From JBHENN01 sp046262015 (GTDB taxonomy: Bacteria; Actinomycetota; CADDZG01; WHSQ01), in NCBI GenBank assembly GCA_046262015.1, contig JBHENN010000107.1, forward strand, positions 1 through 5,982: a stretch of DNA of 5,982 bases. The letters run 5' to 3'. This document shows positions 1 through 5,220 of this stretch, piece by piece. The notes under the pieces are model-generated. The model made no database searches, was not told the origin of the DNA, and was given only the letters and a program-made list of their open reading frames with translations. The position numbers and the translations under genes are program-made. Numbering within the stretch: the first letter of the stretch is position 1; every line of letters starts with the position of its first letter.

Positions 1-49
1 CGTCGTCGGCGCCGCCGGCCGCGGGGTTGGCGACGAGCAGCACGGTCAT
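1..49 (-). CDS. Diacylglycerol kinase / LCB5-like lipid kinase family protein, N-terminal fragment
   Basis: Only the first 16 codons are present; the rest lies beyond the left edge. They read MTVLLVANPAAGGADD. The hydrophobic strand followed by NPAAGG is the typical start of the diacylglycerol kinase catalytic domain (YegS/BmrU/LCB5 superfamily), where the Asn-Pro-x-x-Gly turn begins the nucleotide-binding fold. Members phosphorylate lipids such as diacylglycerol or sphingoid bases at the membrane using ATP. The gene starts 19 bases after the anti-sigma stop on the same strand, so it is probably co-transcribed with the sigma/anti-sigma pair. A GAGG sequence abuts the ATG directly, which is too close for that start. 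A GTG two codons later (first base at 43) sits six bases from it and may be the real start. The family call rests on a very short stretch and should be treated as probable only. Confidence 0.55.
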   Translation of the reverse strand, partial: MTVLLVANPAAGGADD

Positions 50-68
50 CCTCGTCGGTGGCGCGCGT

Positions 69-791
69 CTAGCCGAACGAGGTCATGATCGGCTCGCTCG
101 TCGGCTGATCTGAGCCGCCGTCGGGCTCGATCGTGACCGCGGCGGCGTCGTAATCCTCGAGCGACGCGCCCGTCCTGAGGATGCCGGTCCCGTCGCCGGA
201 CACGGGGATCAACCCCGCGCTCGTGACCTCGCAGGGCCCGGCCTGACCGGCGGCGCAGCGCCCCTCCATCAGCCACAGCTGGTAGTCCTTGCCCTCTGGC
301 GGGGGGTCCAGCCCCGCGACCCACAAGAGGGCTCCTCCATCCGAGGGAAGCAGCTTGGCGGCCACCTGGCCTGCGCCTTGCAGCTCGAAGCCCCGATCCT
401 CGTTGGGCAGCGCGTCGATCAGGGCCTGGGTCGTGGACAGATCGCGCCGGGTATCGAAGAGCGCGAACGACAGGACGGCCGTAACCAGCAAGAGCACGGC
501 CATGCCCGGGACGAGCACGACCTGCCACCACCGGCGCGCGCCCGGCGCGGCCGCGGCCGGCGCGGCCTCGGCGATGGCGGCGCCGACCCGGTCGGCGAAG
601 CCGGCAGGAAGATCCGCGGGCGGGACCGCCAGTGCCAGGGACGAGGTCACCGCGGCGTAGCTCTCGGTCTCCTCCAGGCACTCGTCGCAGGTGAGGAGGT
701 GGGCGCGCACCTCTTGCTCCTCCTCTAAAGGAACGGCGCCCAGCACGTACGGCGCGAGCAGGTCCTTCAGCTCGTCGTGCGCTCTGTCCAT
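69..791 (-). CDS. RskA-type transmembrane anti-sigma factor with zinc-finger N-terminus
   Basis: This 240-residue protein is predicted to hold the adjacent ECF sigma factor inactive at the membrane until an envelope signal triggers its breakdown. The N-terminal cytoplasmic part has the anti-sigma zinc-finger motif His31-x3-Cys35-x2-Cys38 (AHLLTCDEC), with His5 a possible further ligand. An Ala/Pro-rich linker (about 57-86) leads to one membrane helix at about 89-112. The extracytoplasmic part (about 113-240) matches the RskA C-terminal domain, including KDYQLWLMEG, SAGLIPV and AAAVTIEPDGGSDQPT. Family knowledge: RskA is cleaved by regulated intramembrane proteolysis. Between the YQLWL strand and the SAGL strand there is an unusual stretch carrying two cysteines, C-x7-C. 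The start at 791 lies inside the sigma gene's 3' end (25-base overlap) and has a GGAAGGG ribosome-binding site eight bases upstream. The same frame stays open further upstream, but that part is the sigma gene read in the wrong frame. It resembles RskA partners of SigK-like (ECF18/ECF19) sigma factors; orthology to M. tuberculosis RskA is not shown. Confidence 0.9.
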   Translation of the reverse strand: MDRAHDELKDLLAPYVLGAVPLEEEQEVRAHLLTCDECLEETESYAAVTSSLALAVPPADLPAGFADRVGAAIAEAAPAAAAPGARRWWQVVLVPGMAVLLLVTAVLSFALFDTRRDLSTTQALIDALPNEDRGFELQGAGQVAAKLLPSDGGALLWVAGLDPPPEGKDYQLWLMEGRCAAGQAGPCEVTSAGLIPVSGDGTGILRTGASLEDYDAAAVTIEPDGGSDQPTSEPIMTSFG

Positions 792-1342
792 CCCTCGGTC
801 CCTTCCATGACTCGGCGAAGCTTGATCAGCCCGTCTCTCATCCTGGTCTTGGCGGTGCCCTCGGGGATCCCGAGCTCGGACGCCACCTCGCGGTAGGTCC
901 TGCCCCCGAAGTAGGCGAGCACGATCACCTCCCGTTGGACGGCCGACAGCGTCCCTAGAGCGCGCGTGATGATCTGTCGCTCGTCCATCCTGTCCATGAG
1001 TTCGGTGCTGGAGGCTTCCCCGGATGTCGGATCGGACTCGGCGATCAAGGCGTCGGTGGCGCGCCGGAGCGACTCTTCCCGCCGCACGCGGTCGATCGCC
1101 TTGTTGCGGGCGACCCCCAGCAGGAACCCCCGCAGGGTCCCCCGGCCCCGGTCGTAGGAGCCGGGCCGACGCCACAGCGCCAGGAAGGTGTCCTGCGCGA
1201 CCTCCTCGGCCAGGGATGCGTCGGCAACGACCCGCCGCGCCATCCCGAGCACGACCCCGCCGTGACGTGCGATGACCTCTCTCAAGGCCCCCTCGTCCCG
1301 CTGCAGGAGGCGCGCGGCAAGGGCGGCATCGGACTCGTCCAT
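767..1342 (-). CDS. ECF-subfamily RNA polymerase sigma factor (SigK-like)
   Basis: This is a 191-residue sigma factor, normal length for the ECF group, which has only sigma regions 2 and 4. Region 2 spans about residues 20-90: AEEVAQDTFLALWRRP matches regions 2.1-2.2 that bind the core enzyme, and GFLLGVARNKAIDRVRREE matches the end of region 2 that meets the -10 element. A loose linker (about 91-120) follows. Region 4 (about 125-178) contains a helix-turn-helix, TYREVASELGIPEGTAKTRM, that reads the -35 element. The partner anti-sigma gene overlaps the 3' end by 25 bases, so the pair is probably translationally coupled. I chose the ATG at 1342; an ATG 13 codons upstream (1381) is possible, but family members usually begin close to the acidic MDESDAALAARLL segment. 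The protein has no cysteine, so the redox disulphide described for mycobacterial SigK cannot form here. The RskA-type partner suggests the ECF18/ECF19 (SigK-like) class, but the exact group was not determined. Confidence 0.93.
   Translation of the reverse strand: MDESDAALAARLLQRDEGALREVIARHGGVVLGMARRVVADASLAEEVAQDTFLALWRRPGSYDRGRGTLRGFLLGVARNKAIDRVRREESLRRATDALIAESDPTSGEASSTELMDRMDERQIITRALGTLSAVQREVIVLAYFGGRTYREVASELGIPEGTAKTRMRDGLIKLRRVMEGTEGWTERTTS
800..806 (-). promoter_or_regulatory. Ribosome-binding site deciding the anti-sigma start
   Basis: On the minus strand this reads GGAAGGG, eight bases before the ATG at 791. It lies within the sigma coding sequence, so ribosomes finishing the sigma gene would reach it directly. 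It supports the 791 start over any farther upstream start in the same frame. Confidence 0.6.
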
Positions 1343-1420
1343 CGCCGTGCATGCTAGCGGCCGGCTCCACGGATCCCGCACCGGGCACGGCGCGCCGCCC
1401 GCGGTGTCAGTATCGGCACG
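1343..1420. promoter_or_regulatory. Divergent intergenic region between the sigma gene and the membrane protein gene
   Basis: These 78 bases separate two outward-facing genes and should hold both promoters. On the minus strand TAGCAT (1351-1356) fits the actinobacterial -10 pattern TANNNT and ends eight bases before the sigma ATG, which would put transcription start at or beside the start codon. On the plus strand CAGTAT (1408-1413) is a weaker -10-like hexamer seven bases before the ATG at 1421. Neither gene has a convincing Shine-Dalgarno sequence, so both may be leaderless. I see no clear TTGACA-type or GGAAC-type -35 element and no long dyad, so these promoter calls are tentative. Confidence 0.35.
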
Positions 1421-1987
1421 ATGGAGCCCGTGATCGCCCGGCGCGCCGGGCCGTTCGTAGTCGCCGGCGCCGCGTCCGCGATCGTGTGCCTGGCCGTGCT
1501 CAGGATCCCTGCTCTGCTCCTCGGAAAGCTCGAGCGGAGCAGGCCGTTGACCGAGGCTCAGGCCGGATGGGCCTACCGGCTCCTGGTGCTGGCGGCCGTC
1601 GGCCAGGCCGTCTACGGCGCGTTCGTCGTGCTACGACCGGAGACGATCGCCCGAGCGCGCGCGGAGCAACCGCGGATGCGAGCCTTGACCCGCGTCGAGG
1701 TTGTGCGATCGGTCGCGCGCACCGCCGCCGCCATGACCGGCCTGACGATCGTCTACGGGCTGGCCGCGCTGGGCCTCACCGCGCAACGGGGAGGGTTCTG
1801 GCTGTTCCCTCTCGTCGCCCTCGCCCAGGGGGCGTGGTACTACCGCCAGGTCGGCGAGGTCGCGCGCTGGATGTCCTTCCAACCCGACACCGACTCCCCG
1901 GTCCCGACGGCTCCTACACCGTGGGCCGGAGCCGGGCCGGACTACTGCCCTCCGATCGCGCGCGGGCTGACCGCACCGCGCCGGTAG
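1421..1987 (+). CDS. Uncharacterised protein with four predicted membrane helices
   Basis: I do not recognise the family of this 188-residue protein. Four hydrophobic segments fit membrane helices at about 10-34, 52-71, 101-120 and 124-141. A basic loop at about 72-100 (with RPETIARARAEQPRMR) separates helices 2 and 3, and the third and fourth helices are joined by a very short turn around QRGG. Aromatic residues (WYY at 139-141, RW at 149-150) cluster at the end of the last helix. The remaining tail (about 155-188) is Pro-rich, probably disordered, and has one cysteine. There is no signal-peptide cleavage site or enzymatic motif that I can see. It is transcribed away from the sigma/anti-sigma pair, so it may be a target of that sigma factor or part of its envelope-signalling role; this is inference from position only. 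The 3' end meets the kinase gene tail to tail with 15 bases between. Confidence 0.75.
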   Translation: MEPVIARRAGPFVVAGAASAIVCLAVLRIPALLLGKLERSRPLTEAQAGWAYRLLVLAAVGQAVYGAFVVLRPETIARARAEQPRMRALTRVEVVRSVARTAAAMTGLTIVYGLAALGLTAQRGGFWLFPLVALAQGAWYYRQVGEVARWMSFQPDTDSPVPTAPTPWAGAGPDYCPPIARGLTAPRR

Positions 1988-2002
1988 CAACCACCCGGCC
2001 GT

Positions 2003-2995
2003 TCAGCTGCCGGTCAGACGGCGTCGCAGCCACGCCACTGCGACCTTGCCTTGCGCCCGCTGGAAGGCCCGCAGCGTCGGAAGCCCCGGGGCGTCCGGTT
2101 GCAGGCCCTTGAAGACGAAGAACCCGGCGAGTGCCGCGAGCACGGCGTCGACATCCGCCGGCGGGGCACCGCGGGAGACGGGGTGGACATCGAACAGGGT
2201 CTCCGGGGCCGGACCGCCCTGCATCGCCACGCTCGGCAGCATGGCGAGAAGGTCGACCCAGGCCGCTCCGACGCAGGCCCACGGCCAGTCCACGAACACC
2301 ACCCGGTCGCGTGTGATCAGGATGTTGTCGGCGCGGAGGTCCGCATGCAGGAGGGTCTCGCCGGACGCCGCCGCCCCGACCCCGCTCTCGAGCTCAGCCA
2401 GCGCACCGAGGTTGGCCCGTGCCCACGGATCGAGCCGTTCGACAGGACCGTCGCCGGCGTGGAGCGAGCGCCAGCCGATGAGCTCGAAATGCGTGACGGA
2501 CGACCGGAACGGAGGGGCGGTCACCGGGCTCGGCGTTCCCGCCATCGCAAGGGCCCCCACCGCGTCCATCACCCGCGTCAGCTCCTCGGGGTGCCACGGG
2601 ACGGTCGGGTTGTTGCCGTCGACGAGCTCGAACGCCAGAGCGACCCAGCCACCCGCGTCGTACGTCCACAGGAGCCGCGGCGCCGGGATCGAGGCCGGCA
2701 GGGCCGCGGCGATGACCGCCTCCTGCCGGTAGAGCTCGGGCGTCGTCGGGTTGGGGTCCGGACCCGCGATCTTCACAAAGACCCGGTCGCCGCGCGTGCT
2801 GGTCACGGCGGCCGCAACCGCCGGGGAGAACCCCGCCCGCCGGGGGACGACCTCCGCGATCGGAGCGCCGAGCCGCTCCTCGATGTCGGCGACGACCTCG
2901 GCGGGGACGGCAGACCACGGCGGGCGCACGCCCTCGGCGGCGGGACCGAGCGGGATCTCCTCGCCCCCGCGCGACGCCCTGTGGCGTTCCGTCAT
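2003..2995 (-). CDS. Aminoglycoside phosphotransferase (APH)-fold small-molecule kinase
   Basis: This 330-residue protein has the APH / choline-kinase fold, which transfers phosphate from ATP to a small-molecule hydroxyl or amine. Visible motifs in order: a glycine-containing loop GFSPAV (55-60); the ATP-anchoring lysine in VFVKIA (Lys75) with a likely partner Glu92; the catalytic loop HADLRADN (His217, Asp219, Asn224; pattern H-x-D-x4-N); and the metal-binding aspartate in VDWPWA (Asp236). All key residues are present, so it should be active. The substrate cannot be read from sequence, and most chromosomal members of this family are not antibiotic-resistance enzymes. It is the last gene of an apparent icd-mdh-kinase unit, 31 bases after the malate dehydrogenase stop. 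The start at 2995 has no clear ribosome-binding site and a small hairpin just upstream. A GTG at 2929 (giving 308 residues, with GAGGG just before it) is an alternative, since the recognisable fold begins only after about residue 27. Confidence 0.85.
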   Translation of the reverse strand: MTERHRASRGGEEIPLGPAAEGVRPPWSAVPAEVVADIEERLGAPIAEVVPRRAGFSPAVAAAVTSTRGDRVFVKIAGPDPNPTTPELYRQEAVIAAALPASIPAPRLLWTYDAGGWVALAFELVDGNNPTVPWHPEELTRVMDAVGALAMAGTPSPVTAPPFRSSVTHFELIGWRSLHAGDGPVERLDPWARANLGALAELESGVGAAASGETLLHADLRADNILITRDRVVFVDWPWACVGAAWVDLLAMLPSVAMQGGPAPETLFDVHPVSRGAPPADVDAVLAALAGFFVFKGLQPDAPGLPTLRAFQRAQGKVAVAWLRRRLTGS

Positions 2996-3005
2996 CTGAA
3001 CCGTG

Positions 3006-3018
3006 GGCCGACGCGGCC
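3006..3018 (-). other. Small perfect hairpin between malate dehydrogenase and kinase genes
   Basis: Five-base arms GGCCG and CGGCC enclose a three-base loop, in the 31-base gap before the kinase ATG. There is no following T-tract, so it is not a standard intrinsic terminator. It might reduce read-through or translation of the kinase gene. In DNA this GC-rich, short hairpins also arise by chance. Confidence 0.25.
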
Positions 3019-3026
3019 GAGGGATC

Positions 3027-3974
3027 TCAGGTGCGGCGCGCCGCCAGCTCGTCGCACTTGGCGCGGATCGCCTCCGCGGCCTCGGCGAGCTGCGCGCGCT
3101 CGTCGGGGTTGAGCTCGAGCTCGACGATCTCGGTCACGCCGGCGGCACCGAGGCGCGCCGAGACGCCGAGGTAGACGTCCGATATCCCGTACTGCCCGGT
3201 CGTCCACGCGCACGTCGGATAGGCCTCGTTCGAGTCGGTGAGGATCGCGCCGACCATCTGGGCGGTCGAGGACGACGGCGCGTAGAACGCGCTGCCCTTT
3301 CCCAGATAGCGCACGATCTCGGCGCCGGCGTCTTTGGTACGCGCGAAGAGCTCGCCGAGCGTGTCGTCGTCGACCAGCTCGGGCAGGGGCTTGCCCTGGA
3401 CGGTCGCGTGGCGAGGGAGGGCGACCATCTGGTCGCCGTGAGAGCCGAGCGTGATGGCTTCCACCGAGGCGGGCGGCACGCCCAGCTTCTCGGCGATGAA
3501 GAACCGCAGGCGGGCCGAGTCGAGGACCCCGGCCATCCCCATGACGCGCTCCTTCGGGAACCCGGTTACGAGCGCGGTGAGATAAGTCATCTCGTCGAGC
3601 GGGTTCGAGACCACGATCACGACCGCGTCTGGAGAATGCTCCGCGACCTCGCCTGCCACGCCCCCGACGATCTCGGAGTTGGCGTCGAGCAGGTCCATCC
3701 GGCTCATCCCCGGCTTGCGCGGCAGCCCCGCGGTGATCACCACGACATCCGAGCCTGCGGTGTCCGCGTAGTCGTTGGTCCCGATCGCGCGCGCCTCGAA
3801 ACCCTCTACCGGAGCGGACTGGTTGATGTCGAGCGCGAGGCCCTGGGGAAGGCCCTCGACGATGTCGATCATCACGACCTCGTCGGCGAGGTCCTTCTCG
3901 GCGACGCGGCGCGCGGTGTTCGATCCCACGTTCCCGGCGCCCACCACAGTGACCTTCTTGACGCTCCCAGCCAT
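3027..3974 (-). CDS. mdh: Malate dehydrogenase, lactate-dehydrogenase-like type
   Basis: This cytoplasmic enzyme of 315 residues interconverts malate and oxaloacetate with NAD, the last step of the TCA cycle. The N-terminal Rossmann fold has GAGNVG (12-17) and Asp37 at the end of the second strand (VVMIDI), which favours NAD over NADP. The mobile-loop segment LPRKPGMSR carries Arg86, the position that makes this fold a malate rather than lactate dehydrogenase (lactate enzymes have Gln), and Arg92, which helps polarise the substrate. Further active-site residues are Asn124 (VVSNPLD), the Asp152/Arg155 pair (LDSARLR) and the catalytic His179 in GSHGDQMV. Length is typical for the family. The ATG at 3974 is set by a strong AGGAAGGGG ribosome-binding site; an in-frame ATG 25 codons upstream would lie inside the isocitrate dehydrogenase gene and is unlikely. 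It follows that gene by 16 bases, so the two are almost certainly co-transcribed. Confidence 0.96.
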   Translation of the reverse strand: MAGSVKKVTVVGAGNVGSNTARRVAEKDLADEVVMIDIVEGLPQGLALDINQSAPVEGFEARAIGTNDYADTAGSDVVVITAGLPRKPGMSRMDLLDANSEIVGGVAGEVAEHSPDAVVIVVSNPLDEMTYLTALVTGFPKERVMGMAGVLDSARLRFFIAEKLGVPPASVEAITLGSHGDQMVALPRHATVQGKPLPELVDDDTLGELFARTKDAGAEIVRYLGKGSAFYAPSSSTAQMVGAILTDSNEAYPTCAWTTGQYGISDVYLGVSARLGAAGVTEIVELELNPDERAQLAEAAEAIRAKCDELAARRT

Positions 3975-3983
3975 CGTTCGAGA

Positions 3984-3992
3984 CCCCTTCCT
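3984..3992 (-). promoter_or_regulatory. Ribosome-binding site of malate dehydrogenase, overlapping the icd stop
   Basis: AGGAAGGGG on the minus strand lies nine bases before the ATG at 3974, and its first two bases are part of the TAG stop of the isocitrate dehydrogenase gene. This fixes the malate dehydrogenase start and suggests that terminating ribosomes help initiate the next gene. Confidence 0.7.
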
Positions 3993-5097
3993 AGAGCGCG
4001 CCCTCGCCCAGCTTCGCGATGATGCCGTCGGCGACCTCCGAGGTCCCAACCGCCGTCGGGTCGTCGCGCGACGGCTTCATGTCGTAGGTCACGTCACGGC
4101 CCTCCGCTATCACGGCCGCGATCGCATGCTCGAGACGGTCGGCCGCGCCGACCTCGCCGAGATGCCGCAGCATGAGGACCCCCGACAGCATCATCGCCAT
4201 GGGGTTGACCTTGTTCTGGCCTGCGTACTTGGGGGCGGAGCCGTGCGTCGGCTCGAACACCGCCACGTCGTCGCCGATGTTCCCGCCCGGCGCGAGGCCG
4301 AGACCGCCGATCAGGCCCGCCCCGAGGTCGGAGATGATGTCCCCGTACAGGTTCGGCAGGACGAGCACGTCGTACAGCTCCGGCTTCTGCACGAGCTGCA
4401 TGGACATGTTGTCCACGATGCGATCCTCGAACTCGATGCCCGAGTCGGCGTACTCCTGGGCGACCTCGCGGCCGGTCTTGAGGAACAGCCCGTCGGAGAA
4501 CTTCATTATGTTCGCCTTGTGGACGATCGTGATCTTCTTGCGGCCGTTCCGGATCGCATACTCGAAGCCGGCACGCACGATGCGCCGCGTCCCCGTCACC
4601 GATATCGGCTTGATCGAGATGCCGGAGTCCTCCCGGATCCGGCGCGTCCCCAGATCGGCCATGAAATCGATGAGCTTCCCGGCCTCCGTCGAGCCCTGCT
4701 CGAACTCGATGCCGGCGTAGAGGTCCTCGTGGTTCTCCCGAACCACGACGAGGTCGATGTTCTCGTAGCGGGAGCGCACGCCCGGATAGGACTTGCACGG
4801 GCGCAGGCACATGTAGAGGTCGAGCTCCTTGCGCAGCGCGACGTTCACGCTGCGGAACCCGGTCCCGACCGGGGTCGTGATGGGACCCTTGATCGCGACC
4901 TTGTTCGCCCGGATCGAATCGAGCACCTCGTCGGGTAGGGGCGTGCCCGCCCGCTCCATGACGTCGGTACCGGCGTGTTGCACGTCCCAGTCGAACCTGA
5001 CGCCGGTGCCCTCGAGGACCCTGCGGGTGGCGTCGGCGATCTCGGGCCCGGTGCCGTCTCCGGGGATCAACGTGACGCGATGAACCGTCTGTGCCAT
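3991..5097 (-). CDS. icd: Isocitrate dehydrogenase, decarboxylating dimeric type
   Basis: This cytoplasmic TCA enzyme of 368 residues oxidises isocitrate to 2-oxoglutarate and CO2. It belongs to the isocitrate/isopropylmalate dehydrogenase family: IPGDGTGPEI (11-20) begins the fold, and NLYGDIISDLGAGLIGGLG (249-267) is the family signature with metal-binding Asp253 and Asp257. Isocitrate-binding residues align by eye with the E. coli enzyme: Ser83, Asn85 and Arg89 (RSVNVALR), Arg99, Arg120, Tyr127 (ENHEDLYAG) and Lys194 (VHKAN). Ser and Asn in the RSVNVALR loop separate it from isopropylmalate dehydrogenase. The cofactor segment HGSAPKYAGQNKVNP has Lys290-Tyr291, as in NADP enzymes, while the residue aligned with E. 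coli Arg395 is proline (342), so cofactor choice is uncertain. An AGGAG ribosome-binding site five bases upstream supports the ATG at 5097. It is first in a unit with malate dehydrogenase and a kinase, and divergent from citrate synthase. Confidence 0.95.
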   Translation of the reverse strand: MAQTVHRVTLIPGDGTGPEIADATRRVLEGTGVRFDWDVQHAGTDVMERAGTPLPDEVLDSIRANKVAIKGPITTPVGTGFRSVNVALRKELDLYMCLRPCKSYPGVRSRYENIDLVVVRENHEDLYAGIEFEQGSTEAGKLIDFMADLGTRRIREDSGISIKPISVTGTRRIVRAGFEYAIRNGRKKITIVHKANIMKFSDGLFLKTGREVAQEYADSGIEFEDRIVDNMSMQLVQKPELYDVLVLPNLYGDIISDLGAGLIGGLGLAPGGNIGDDVAVFEPTHGSAPKYAGQNKVNPMAMMLSGVLMLRHLGEVGAADRLEHAIAAVIAEGRDVTYDMKPSRDDPTAVGTSEVADGIIAKLGEGAL

Positions 5098-5220
5098 CGA
5101 GGCTCCTGTCGTGGGTAACCGGCCGACAACGCTACGGAGCGTTCCAACCTACCTGATAGCCTTCCGCGCTCGGGCAGAGGGAGGCGCAGGGCGGCGCCGG
5201 ATCTGAAAGATGAGGTACGG
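5098..5220. promoter_or_regulatory. Shared upstream region of isocitrate dehydrogenase and citrate synthase genes
   Basis: These 123 bases separate the divergent TCA genes and must hold both promoters. Ribosome-binding sites frame it: AGGAG (minus strand, 5103-5107), five bases from the icd ATG, and GAGG (plus strand, 5212-5215), five bases from the citrate synthase ATG. Candidate -10 hexamers of the TANNNT type are TAGGTT on the minus strand (5146-5151) and TAGCCT on the plus strand (5157-5162), but neither has a recognisable -35 element at normal spacing. A perfect inverted repeat lies at 5128-5143. Promoter positions are tentative; the regulatory role follows from the gene arrangement. Confidence 0.5.
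5128..5143. repeat. Perfect inverted repeat, candidate operator between divergent TCA genes
   Basis: The sequence AACGCT-ACGG-AGCGTT has perfect six-base arms and a four-base centre. It lies 30 bases upstream of the icd start codon and 77 bases upstream of the citrate synthase start codon. If the TAGGTT hexamer is the icd -10 element, the repeat would cover that transcript's start point, a common repressor-site position. It could instead form a hairpin in the icd 5' leader. The binding protein is unknown. Confidence 0.4.

Noticed and set aside
69..1388. One continuous 439-codon minus-strand frame that would fuse a new N-terminus to the anti-sigma factor
   Set aside because: The upstream half is the sigma gene read in the wrong frame and is Arg/Gly/Pro-rich. 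The real anti-sigma start at 791 has a good ribosome-binding site, and its zinc finger begins at normal distance.
1995..2013. Possible bidirectional terminator between the convergent membrane protein and kinase genes
   Set aside because: Only a five-base stem (CCGGC/GCCGG) with a nine-base loop, overlapping the kinase stop, and no T-tract on either side. Too weak to call.
1351..2112. 253-codon plus-strand frame overlapping the membrane protein gene
   Set aside because: It is Arg/Pro/Gly-rich without hydrophobic segments or motifs, whereas the frame at 1421-1987 shows four coherent membrane helices.
2003..2995. Antibiotic-resistance gene
   Set aside because: The APH fold is shared by many metabolic kinases. 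There is no mobile element nearby, the base composition matches the neighbours, and the operon context is central metabolism.
2051..3112. Long plus-strand open frame opposite the kinase gene (353 codons)
   Set aside because: It is rich in Arg, Gly and Pro with no recognisable motif, and it mirrors a gene with intact kinase motifs. Long antisense frames are expected in DNA this rich in G and C.
3003..4938. Two long plus-strand open frames opposite malate and isocitrate dehydrogenase (3003-4022 and 3775-4938)
   Set aside because: Composition is low-complexity Arg/His/Asp/Val-rich, with no domain. The minus-strand genes account for the coding signal completely.
5119..5146. ECF-type promoter (GGAAC ... 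GTC) upstream of icd on the minus strand
   Set aside because: GGAAC and GTC are both present, but their spacing is only about 13 bases, shorter than the usual 16-17 for ECF promoters.
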